From assembly GCA_035461385.1 (NCBI GenBank), contig DATHVI010000061.1, positions 1 through 24,596 on the forward strand: a stretch of 24,596 nt of DNA, read 5' to 3'. Below the pieces are notes generated by a model that made no database searches, was not told the DNA's origin, and was given only the letters and a program-made list of their open reading frames with translations. This DNA comes from DATHVI01 sp035461385. Its GTDB lineage: Bacteria > Actinomycetota > Thermoleophilia > Solirubrobacterales > 70-9. The translations under genes and the position numbers were made by a program. Position 1 is the first letter of the stretch. Every line of letters starts with the position of its first letter. Positions 6,060 to 12,316 of the stretch are shown here, piece by piece.

Positions 6060-7406
6060 GTGCCTGCCACGGACACAACAACCGACGCTGCGCCCGATGC
6101 GCCCGCGCAGGCTCCGCCCGCTACCAACGGCGGCTCCGGGAACGACCTGCTGATCGAGCAGGACGGCCGGCTGGTCCCGAACTACGACGCGACGATCAAG
6201 CCGTTCGAGGAGGGCGACGTCGTCACCGGCGAGGTGGTGCGGATCGACAAGGACGAGGTCCTCGTCGACATCGGCTACAAGTCGGAGGGGGTCATCCCCG
6301 CGGGCGAGCTCTCGATCCGGCGCTCGGTCGACCCCGGTGACGAGGTCTCGCTCGGCGAGCAGGTTGACGCCCTGGTCCTCACCAAGGAGGACCAGGAGGG
6401 CCGGCTGGTGCTGTCGAAGAAGCGCGCCCGGTTCGAGAAGGCCTGGCGCAAGATCGAGGCGGCCGCCGAGTCGGGCGAGCCGGTCGACGGCACCGTGATC
6501 GAGGTCGTCAAGGGTGGCCTGATCCTCGACCTCGGCGTCCGCGGCTTCCTCCCGGCGTCGCTGGTCGACATCCGCCGGGTCCACAACCTCGACGAGTTCA
6601 AGGGCGAGACGCTCGAGTGCAAGGTGATCGAGCTCAACCGCTCCCGCAACAACGTCGTCCTCTCGCGCCGTGCGGTCCTCGAGGAGGAGCGCAAGGAGGT
6701 CCGCGAGCAGATCCTCGGCCGCCTCCAGCCCGGGATGGTGGTCGAGGGGAAGATCTCGAACATCGTCGACTTCGGCGCCTTCGTCGACCTCGAGGGGATC
6801 GACGGCCTGATCCACATCTCCGAGCTCTCGTGGAGCCACGTCAACCACCCGTCCGAGGTGCTGTCGATCAGCGAGACGGTTCGGGTCAAGGTGCTCGACA
6901 TCGACCGCGAGCGCCAGCGGATCTCGCTCGGCCTCAAGCAGACGCAGGAGGACCCGTGGCAGCGAGTCTTGAACGAGTACCGGATCGGCGACGCGCTCGA
7001 GGGCAAGGTGACGAAGGTCGTCGCGTTCGGCGCCTTCGTCGAGATCGTTCCCGGCGTCGAGGGCCTGGTCCACATCTCCGAGCTCGCCGACCACCACGTC
7101 GAGACGCCGAGCGAGGTCGTCCACCCCGGAATGGAGGTCTGGGTGCGGATCCTCGAGATCGACGAGGATCGCCGCCGGATCTCGCTCAGCATCAAGCGGG
7201 CGCAGGCGAACGAGAACCTGCCGCTGCGCGACCTGATCCCGGCCGAGCTCGGCGGCGACGCCGGGCCGGCCGCGGCTCCGGAGCCGGCCGACGTCCCGGA
7301 CCTCGATCTCTCCGAGGAGGTCTTCTCCGACGCGCCGCCGACGACCGACTCAGGCGGCGAGGGCGCACCGCCCGGCTCGGGCGGTGACGAGGAGTCCTCG
7401 CCGTAG
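6060..7406 (+). CDS. rpsA: 30S ribosomal protein S1
   Basis: RNA-binding protein of the small ribosomal subunit. With this start it has 448 residues and four S1/OB-fold domains: about 49-118 (GDVVTGEVVRIDKDEVLVDI), 137-202 (VDGTVIEVVKGGLILDLGVR), 222-293 (VEGKISNIVDFGAFVDLEGI) and 309-379 (LEGKVTKVVAFGAFVEIVPG). An acidic, Gly/Pro-rich disordered tail follows. Four domains is the usual actinobacterial form (six in E. coli). The start is uncertain: TTG at 6051 is also in frame, neither start has a Shine-Dalgarno, and CATCAT ends 8 nt before the GTG at 6060, the spacing seen at other leaderless-looking genes here. The first 45 residues are low-complexity and do not decide the point. coaE starts 11 nt after the stop. 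Confidence 0.96.
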   Translation: MPATDTTTDAAPDAPAQAPPATNGGSGNDLLIEQDGRLVPNYDATIKPFEEGDVVTGEVVRIDKDEVLVDIGYKSEGVIPAGELSIRRSVDPGDEVSLGEQVDALVLTKEDQEGRLVLSKKRARFEKAWRKIEAAAESGEPVDGTVIEVVKGGLILDLGVRGFLPASLVDIRRVHNLDEFKGETLECKVIELNRSRNNVVLSRRAVLEEERKEVREQILGRLQPGMVVEGKISNIVDFGAFVDLEGIDGLIHISELSWSHVNHPSEVLSISETVRVKVLDIDRERQRISLGLKQTQEDPWQRVLNEYRIGDALEGKVTKVVAFGAFVEIVPGVEGLVHISELADHHVETPSEVVHPGMEVWVRILEIDEDRRRISLSIKRAQANENLPLRDLIPAELGGDAGPAAAPEPADVPDLDLSEEVFSDAPPTTDSGGEGAPPGSGGDEESSP

Positions 7407-7409
7407 CCT
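7404..7409 (+). promoter_or_regulatory. candidate -10 hexamer TAGCCT of coaE
   Basis: TAGCCT includes the TAG stop codon of rpsA and is followed by exactly 8 nt and the GTG of coaE. If active it would give coaE a leaderless transcript independent of rpsA. Read-through from rpsA is also possible. Confidence 0.35.
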
Positions 7410-7417
7410 GTGGGGGC

Positions 7418-8044
7418 GTGCGATCGCCCCGCTCGGAGAATGACGCGGCGTTCATCGGCCTGACCGGCGGCGTCGCCGCGGGAAAGTCGAAGGCGCTCGA
7501 GATCCTCGCGTCGCTCGGCGCCGAGACGCTGTCGAGCGACGCCGTCGTCCACGACCTCCTCGCGACCGAGCGGGTTCGGGACCTGCTCGTCGCCCGCTGG
7601 GGCGAGCGGGTCGCGCCCGGCGGAACGGTCGACCGCGGGCACGTGGCATCGATCGTCTTCGAGGACCCAGGCGAGCTCGCCTGGCTCGAACGCACTCTCC
7701 ACCCGCTCGTCCGCGAGCGGGTCGCCGACTGGCGGGCGCGGCTTCCCGAAGCGACCCTGCTCGCCGTCGTCGAGGTCCCGCTCCTGTTCGAGACCGGGCT
7801 CGACTCGGCCTTCGACGCGACCATCAGCATCGTCGCCCCCAACCCGGTGCGAGCCGAGCGCGCCGGCGCGCGCGGGACATCGGATCTCGAGGGGCGATCC
7901 AGGCGGCAGCTCACCCAGGACGAGAAGGCGTCGCGGGCGACTTACGTGGTCGACAACGCCGGCACCGTCGACGAGCTCGCGCGGAACCTTGCGGCGCTGG
8001 TCGCGGAGCTCGCGCCCGGGGCCGCGGTCGAGGGGGAGCGGTGA
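7418..8044 (+). CDS. coaE: dephospho-CoA kinase
   Basis: Catalyses the last step of coenzyme A synthesis, phosphorylating the 3'-hydroxyl of dephospho-CoA with ATP. The 208-residue protein shows the P-loop GLTGGVAAGKS (14-24; K23, S24), then the substrate-site segment LSSDAVVHDLL, HPLVRERV, the core EVPLLFETGLDSAFD and the lid/C-terminal region QLTQDEKASRATYVVDN. Most family members have Thr after GKS; here it is Lys. The start is GTG at 7418, just after rpsA, with only a poor Shine-Dalgarno. The rpsA-coaE order is common in actinobacteria. The last 4 nt overlap the transglycosylase start (GTGA), indicating translational coupling. Confidence 0.95.
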   Translation: MRSPRSENDAAFIGLTGGVAAGKSKALEILASLGAETLSSDAVVHDLLATERVRDLLVARWGERVAPGGTVDRGHVASIVFEDPGELAWLERTLHPLVRERVADWRARLPEATLLAVVEVPLLFETGLDSAFDATISIVAPNPVRAERAGARGTSDLEGRSRRQLTQDEKASRATYVVDNAGTVDELARNLAALVAELAPGAAVEGER

Positions 8045-8607
8045 TCAGGCGCCTGCTCCTGTTCGGTGCCGTCGCGGCCGGACTCGGGATCGCGGTCGCG
8101 ATCGCGGTCAGCGCGGTCGACGTCGAGCGGGCGATCCGCGAGGTGACGCTGCCGCTCCGCCACGAGGACATCATCCGCCAGCAGGCGGCGGAGAAGGACC
8201 TCGACCCGGCGCTGATCGCGGCGGTGATCTACGCCGAGTCGCGGTTCCGCCAGGGGACCTCGTACGCCGACGCCCGCGGGCTGATGCAGGTGACCCCGCG
8301 CACCGCCCGCTCGATCGCCCGCAAGAGCGGCGGGATCGACTTCCGGGTCGCCGACCTCACCGATCCCGACATCAACATCCGCTACGGCACCTACCACCTG
8401 CGCGACATGCTCGACGCCTACGGCGGCAACCTCGTCGCGGCGCTCGCCGCCTACAACGCCGGCAGCGGGAACGTCGACCGCTGGGGCGGCGCCGAGCTCG
8501 AGATCGACGAGATCGGCTTCCCCGAGACCCACGCCTACGTCGAGGACGTGCTCGAGAAGCAAGACCAGTACCGCGGCTCCTACGCCGCCGAGCTCGGGCT
8601 CGACTGA
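8041..8607 (+). CDS. lytic transglycosylase (Slt type, GH23)
   Basis: Cleaves the glycan strands of peptidoglycan outside the membrane. The 188-residue protein has an N-terminal signal anchor (about 3-26, LLLFGAVAAGLGIAVAIAV) and a compact SLT domain. The catalytic Glu is E66 in IYAESRF, followed by the family motifs ARGLMQVTP, NIRYGTYHLRDML and ALAAYNAGSGNVDRW. The GTG start overlaps the coaE stop by 4 nt (GTGA), with purine-rich AGGGGGAG immediately upstream. This gene often follows coaE in related genomes as I recall, which suggests a conserved operon rather than a functional link. Its last 28 nt overlap the convergent membrane-protein gene. Confidence 0.93.
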   Translation: MIRRLLLFGAVAAGLGIAVAIAVSAVDVERAIREVTLPLRHEDIIRQQAAEKDLDPALIAAVIYAESRFRQGTSYADARGLMQVTPRTARSIARKSGGIDFRVADLTDPDINIRYGTYHLRDMLDAYGGNLVAALAAYNAGSGNVDRWGGAELEIDEIGFPETHAYVEDVLEKQDQYRGSYAAELGLD

Positions 8608-9599
8608 GCCCGAGCTTCAGCCGGCGCGCGAAGCCCCGCCCGCGCGGCGACGAGCGCCGCCGCGCCGACTCCGACCCACGCCAGCAGCACGACGACGGCG
8701 TCCGCGGTTCCGGCGCCGTCGAAGAACGCGGTTCCGCGCAGCAGGTCGCCGGCGGCGCCCGGCGGCAGCAGCTCGCCGATCGCACCCAGGGGGCGGGGAA
8801 GGAGCTCGGGCGCCGACGAGACCCCCGACCAGGGGTTGCCGATCAGGATCAAGGTCACCGCGGTCGCGCCGAGGCCGGCGGCGTAGCCGAGCAGCGACAT
8901 CAGTCCAGTCGCCGTGAGCGCGATTGCGAGCACGACCAACGCCAGCGCGGCCGAGTTGAGCAGCCATCCACCCTCGAGCACGCCGAGCCAGCCCTGGACG
9001 ATCGCCATCGCGGCGACGCCGGCGAGCACCGACGCGAGGGCGACGAACCCGAGCGTGCCGGCGACGTCACGGCCGAGGGCCCAGGCGAGGGCGCCGGTGA
9101 GGACGCCGACGATCAGCAGTGGCAGGAGCGAGGCGCTGAACGCCGCCCCGCGGGGGTCGGCGGCCGCGGCCGAGACCACCTCGACCGGTGCCGGATCCGA
9201 GCTTCGGGGGGCGGTCGGGACCGCGTCTGCCGCCCGCTCGAGCAGCTGAGCGACGGCGGGACTGGCCGCCGGGGCGGTCAGCACGCCGACCCCGTCCGGC
9301 CCGACGGTGAGCGCGCCGTAGACCTCGCGATCCTCGATCGCGTCGCGCGCGGCGGGCGCATCGGGGTAGGCCGTCGCCTCGATGCCGGGGGCGCGCGCGG
9401 CGAGTTCGCGCTCGAGCCCGGCGACCGCCCCGGGCGGCCCGGCGAGGCCGATCGGCAGGTCGCTCGGTCCCGAGCGCGCCTGCGGCCACGCGAACACCGT
9501 CAGCAGCACGGCGGCGAGGAGCGGGACGAGCAGGAGCGCGAGCGGCAGCGGCGGGGCGGAACGCCGGGACTGGGGCTGGACTTGGAAAGCGGGTGCCAT
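8580..9599 (-). CDS. YhgE/Pip-like ABC-2-type membrane protein
   Basis: 339-residue protein with one N-terminal transmembrane segment (about 18-38), an extracytoplasmic domain of about 115 residues, then about five membrane segments (from residue 158). This is the layout of the YhgE/Pip and ABC-2 permease group. The segment NPWSGVSSAPELLPRPLG, followed by LLPPGAAGDLLRGTAFFDG, is typical of actinobacterial members. Such proteins export lipids or peptides or act in secretion; no ATPase gene lies nearby, so its energy source and substrate are open. The start is the ATG at 9599, with an ideal Shine-Dalgarno GGAGGTGATC (9613-9604). It is divergent from a tetR gene with a candidate operator in between, so TetR control is likely. 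Confidence 0.8.
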   Translation of the reverse strand: MAPAFQVQPQSRRSAPPLPLALLLVPLLAAVLLTVFAWPQARSGPSDLPIGLAGPPGAVAGLERELAARAPGIEATAYPDAPAARDAIEDREVYGALTVGPDGVGVLTAPAASPAVAQLLERAADAVPTAPRSSDPAPVEVVSAAAADPRGAAFSASLLPLLIVGVLTGALAWALGRDVAGTLGFVALASVLAGVAAMAIVQGWLGVLEGGWLLNSAALALVVLAIALTATGLMSLLGYAAGLGATAVTLILIGNPWSGVSSAPELLPRPLGAIGELLPPGAAGDLLRGTAFFDGAGTADAVVVLLAWVGVGAAALVAARAGLRAPAEARAQSSPSSAA

Positions 9600-9603
9600 C
9601 TGC

Positions 9604-9613
9604 GATCACCTCC
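9604..9613 (-). promoter_or_regulatory. near-perfect Shine-Dalgarno of the membrane-protein gene
   Basis: On the minus strand this reads GGAGGTGATC, fully complementary to the 16S rRNA 3' end, with 9 nt between GGAGG and the ATG. It stands out because most genes in this window have weak or no Shine-Dalgarno, and suggests strong translation once the promoter is derepressed. Confidence 0.75.
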
Positions 9614-9618
9614 ATAGA

Positions 9619-9630
9619 GAACGAACATTC
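9619..9630. promoter_or_regulatory. candidate TetR operator
   Basis: GAACGAACATTC is an imperfect dyad (GAA.G..C.TTC; five of six base pairs counting only the arms), with additional A/T pairs on both flanks. It lies in the 91-nt gap between the divergent membrane-protein and tetR genes, 20 nt from the former start. TetR regulators commonly bind such sites in divergent promoters. The assignment is positional inference. Confidence 0.4.
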
Positions 9631-9690
9631 TTTCAGTTACCCTACTACACCTAGAGACAGCTATCTGGAAAGGCGAACGAGGACGTCACT

Positions 9691-10320
9691 ATGGCCAAGG
9701 TCTCGCAGGAGCACCTGGATCGGCGCCGGCGCCAGATCCTCGACGGAGCGCGCCGCTGCTTCGCCCGCGACGGCTTTCAGGCGGCTTCGATGCAGGACGT
9801 CTTCGCCGAGACCGGGCTCTCGGCCGGAGCCGTCTACCGCTACTTCTCGAGCAAGGAGGAGATCGTGCTCGCGATCGCGAGCGACTCGGTCGCGGAGGTC
9901 GCCGGGGCGCTGGCCGCGGCGGCCGAGCACGACCCGCCGCTCGCCCCGGAGGACGTCCTCGGGGCGGTGTTCGAGACGCTCGAGCGCCTCGACTCCGAGC
10001 AGGGGATCGCGCGCCTCGCGCTCCAGGTCTGGGCCGAGGCTGCGCGCTCGCCGGCCCTCGCGGCCCGGCTCGGGCAGCGGATCGCCGAGGCCAGGGCGCA
10101 CCTCGCGGCCGCGGTGTCGAGGCAGCAGCGGGCGGGGGCGCTCCCCGGGGACGTCGACCCGGAGCCGGTCGCGAAGGTGCTCGTCGGCCTGATCCCGGGC
10201 TTCCTCTTCCAGCGCGCGATCCTCGGCGACGTCGACGCCGCGAACCTCCGCGACGGGCTCGGGGCCCTGCTCGGTGCCGGCTCCTCCGAAGGCGCCCGAG
10301 CAGCCCCGCGCGGCGCCTGA
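9691..10320 (+). CDS. TetR/AcrR-family transcriptional regulator
   Basis: 209-residue repressor. The N-terminal helix-turn-helix (about 12-58) is clear: RRQILDGARRCFARDGFQAA, then SMQDVFAETGLSAGAVYRYF and SSKEEIVLAIA. The remaining 150 residues are helical, fitting the ligand-binding and dimerisation domain. The start is the ATG at 9691, with GAGGA 7 nt upstream. It stands between a divergent YhgE/ABC-2-like membrane protein and a downstream MFS gene, so it probably controls one or both in response to a small toxic or lipidic ligand. The last codons include one copy of a 15-bp direct repeat that recurs 25 nt later. Confidence 0.92.
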   Translation: MAKVSQEHLDRRRRQILDGARRCFARDGFQAASMQDVFAETGLSAGAVYRYFSSKEEIVLAIASDSVAEVAGALAAAAEHDPPLAPEDVLGAVFETLERLDSEQGIARLALQVWAEAARSPALAARLGQRIAEARAHLAAAVSRQQRAGALPGDVDPEPVAKVLVGLIPGFLFQRAILGDVDAANLRDGLGALLGAGSSEGARAAPRGA

Positions 10321-10345
10321 CCGCGCAGTTCCGCGCGGCGCCTGA
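10306..10345 (+). repeat. 15-bp direct repeat at the tetR stop codon
   Basis: CCGCGCGGCGCCTGA occurs at 10306-10320, where it holds the tetR stop codon, and again at 10331-10345. The 25-nt period suggests a small tandem duplication in the gap before the MFS gene. Confidence 0.7.
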
Positions 10346-10360
10346 AAGAGTCCGGCGCGG

Positions 10361-11731
10361 ATGCGCGCCGAGCGGACAACCACCACCAGGGCGGCGATCG
10401 TCGCCGCGGTCGGGCTCGTGCTCGCCGACTCGTCGATCGTCGTCCTGGCGCTACCGGAGATCTACCGCGAGCTCGACGTCTCGGTGTCGACGGTGGTCTG
10501 GGTGCTGATCTCGTTCAACCTCGTGCTCGGCGCCGCGGCGGTGCCGGCGGCGCGGGCGGCGGTGATCGTCGGTCCGGCGCGGCTTGCGATCGCCGGCCTC
10601 GTCGTCTTCGGCGGCGCGAGCCTCGCCTGCGGGCTCGCATCGGGGATCGAGCTCCTGATCGCGGCTCGCTGCGTGCAGGCGATCGGTGGCGCCGCGGCGG
10701 TCTGCGCCTCGCTCGAGCTGCTTCCGGCCGCGATTGGCTCCGAGCGTCGCGCGGTCGCGGCATGGGCTGGGGCCGGCGCGGCCGGGGCGGCGCTCGGCCC
10801 CGGCATCGGCGGCCTGCTGACCGAGTTCATCTCGTGGCAGTCGATCTTCCTCGTCCAGGTCCCACTCGCGCCGCTGCTCGCCCTCCCGCTGGTCGGCCTC
10901 GCGAGCTCGGAGCGGACGCGGCGGGCGCCCGCGCCCCCCGCCGGCCGCCCGCACCTCGCTGCGAACGTCGCCCTCGGCCTGATCTCGGCCGCGCTCGCGG
11001 CGGCGCTCTTCCTCGTCGTGCTGCTGCTGATCGAAGGCTGGCGCCTCAGTCCCGCGGTCGCAGCCGTGGCGGTCACGGTGATGCCGGTGGCGGCGCTCGG
11101 GACCGCGCCCGCCGCCCGCCGGGTCGCCGCTCCCGTCGAAGCCCGCGCGGCCGCGGGGATGATCCTCGTCGGCGGTGGGCTCGCCGGCCTCGGGCTGCTG
11201 CCCCGCGCGTCGGTGGTGCTCACCTTTCCACCCCAGCTCCTGGTCGGAATCGGGCTCGCGTTGACCCTGTCGGCGCTCACCGAGGCGGCCCTCGCCGGGC
11301 GCGCGCCGCAGGCCACCCACGGCGGCTGGACGATCGCCTCCCGGCACGCCGGGGTGGTCGTCGGACTGCTCGTGCTGACACCGCTGTTCACCGCCGACCT
11401 CGAGACCCAGCGCGAGGATGCGCAGCGCGCCGGGACCGCGGCCCTGCTCGACTCGCCGCTCGACCCGGTGGCGAAGATCGAGCTCGCGGGGCGGATCGGC
11501 GACCGGATCGAGGCCGACCGCGACCGGGTGCCCGTGCTCGGCCCGGCGTTCGAGCCGCTGCCAGCCGATCCGGGCGAGCGCGAGGTCGTGGCGGGACTGC
11601 GCGACGAGATCGAGGGCGAGGTCGACCGGGCCGCGACCGCTGCGTTCACCCGCTCGTTCCTGCTCGCCGCGGCGTTCGCGCTCGCGGCGCTGCTCCCGGT
11701 CGCGATCGCCCGCCGGAGGGTCGAGCTTTGA
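10361..11731 (+). CDS. MFS transporter with degenerate motif A
   Basis: 456-residue polytopic membrane protein of the major facilitator superfamily, closest in look to DHA2-type drug exporters (early ADSSIVVLALPEIYREL; motif C GAALGPGIGG). The conserved loop 2-3 motif A (G...D..GR) is replaced by AARAAVIVGPARL, so ordinary proton-coupled export is doubtful. About 85 residues of hydrophilic sequence (from LETQREDAQRAG to RAATAAFTRS) separate the penultimate and last membrane helices, forming a large outside domain. It is downstream of tetR on the same strand, 40 nt apart. Its stop TGA overlaps the TTG start of the next gene, so the two products are probably made together. Substrate unknown. 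Confidence 0.85.
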   Translation: MRAERTTTTRAAIVAAVGLVLADSSIVVLALPEIYRELDVSVSTVVWVLISFNLVLGAAAVPAARAAVIVGPARLAIAGLVVFGGASLACGLASGIELLIAARCVQAIGGAAAVCASLELLPAAIGSERRAVAAWAGAGAAGAALGPGIGGLLTEFISWQSIFLVQVPLAPLLALPLVGLASSERTRRAPAPPAGRPHLAANVALGLISAALAAALFLVVLLLIEGWRLSPAVAAVAVTVMPVAALGTAPAARRVAAPVEARAAAGMILVGGGLAGLGLLPRASVVLTFPPQLLVGIGLALTLSALTEAALAGRAPQATHGGWTIASRHAGVVVGLLVLTPLFTADLETQREDAQRAGTAALLDSPLDPVAKIELAGRIGDRIEADRDRVPVLGPAFEPLPADPGEREVVAGLRDEIEGEVDRAATAAFTRSFLLAAAFALAALLPVAIARRRVEL

Positions 11732-12240
11732 GCGCGGAGGCGGGCGAGCCGAGGGCGCGCCGCCGAGGCGCGTGGCTGATCGGCGCCGCGCTCGTCGCCG
11801 CGGCCGCGCTCGTCGCCGCCTACCTCGCCGCCGGCGGCGCCGGCTACGAGCCGACCGCCGTCGCCGATCCCTGCGAGCCGCGCGAGTGGCGGGAGCCCGA
11901 GACGCCCGCCGAGGCGGCGGAGCAGTTCACGCTCTCGGCGCTCGACGGCGCCGCGTGCGAGCTCGGGGTCTCGCGCGAGGAGCTGGCGCTCGCGCTCGCC
12001 ACGCCCGAGGCCCGCGCGGCGTTCGCAGCCGAGTACGGGATCGACGAGGCCGAGCTCGAGGCAGCGGTCCGGGCAGGGCTGGTGCGGGCGATCGACGACG
12101 CCGAGGCTGCGGGAGCGCTGCCTTCGCTCGTCGCCGGGCCGCTGCGCACCGCCGCACGGCGGATCCCGCTCGAGGACGCGATCGCGCTCGCGATCAACGC
12201 CCGCGAGCTGTTCGAGCGCGGCCTCGACCTGCTGCCCTGA
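11728..12240 (+). CDS. hypothetical single-pass membrane protein coupled to MFS
   Basis: 170-residue protein starting at TTG 11728, overlapping the MFS stop (TTGA), with GGAGGG at 11715-11720 and 7 nt spacing; the start is therefore well supported. There is one transmembrane helix at about 15-36 after an Arg-rich cytoplasmic end, so the remaining 130 residues should lie outside. That part has two Cys (C49 and C77, possibly a disulfide) and an all-helical Ala/Glu-rich region ending in AINARELFERGLDLLP. I do not recognise a family. Its tight coupling to the MFS gene suggests an accessory subunit acting with the large outer loop of that transporter; this is inference. Confidence 0.7.
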   Translation: MSAEAGEPRARRRGAWLIGAALVAAAALVAAYLAAGGAGYEPTAVADPCEPREWREPETPAEAAEQFTLSALDGAACELGVSREELALALATPEARAAFAAEYGIDEAELEAAVRAGLVRAIDDAEAAGALPSLVAGPLRTAARRIPLEDAIALAINARELFERGLDLLP

Positions 12241-12264
12241 GCCGGCGGGATGACGCCTCCTGAC

Positions 12265-12303
12265 GGCCCGCCGCGGAGAATGAGCGCGGGGGACGGGCGG
12301 GCC
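12265..12303. terminator. candidate bidirectional terminator hairpin
   Basis: GGCCCGCC (12265-12272) and GGCGGGCC (12296-12303) are exact complements with a 23-nt loop. They sit in the 76-nt gap between two convergent genes, where transcription from both sides must end. There is no T-run, as is usual in very GC-rich genomes. Confidence 0.45.
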
Positions 12304-12316
12304 CGACGGCCGCTGA

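Noticed and set aside
9619..9634. CGAACATTCTTTC as an SOS box for the tetR/membrane-protein gap
   Set aside because: Only one half-site is good, and the GAA.G..C.TTC dyad centred in the same place fits a TetR operator better in this context.
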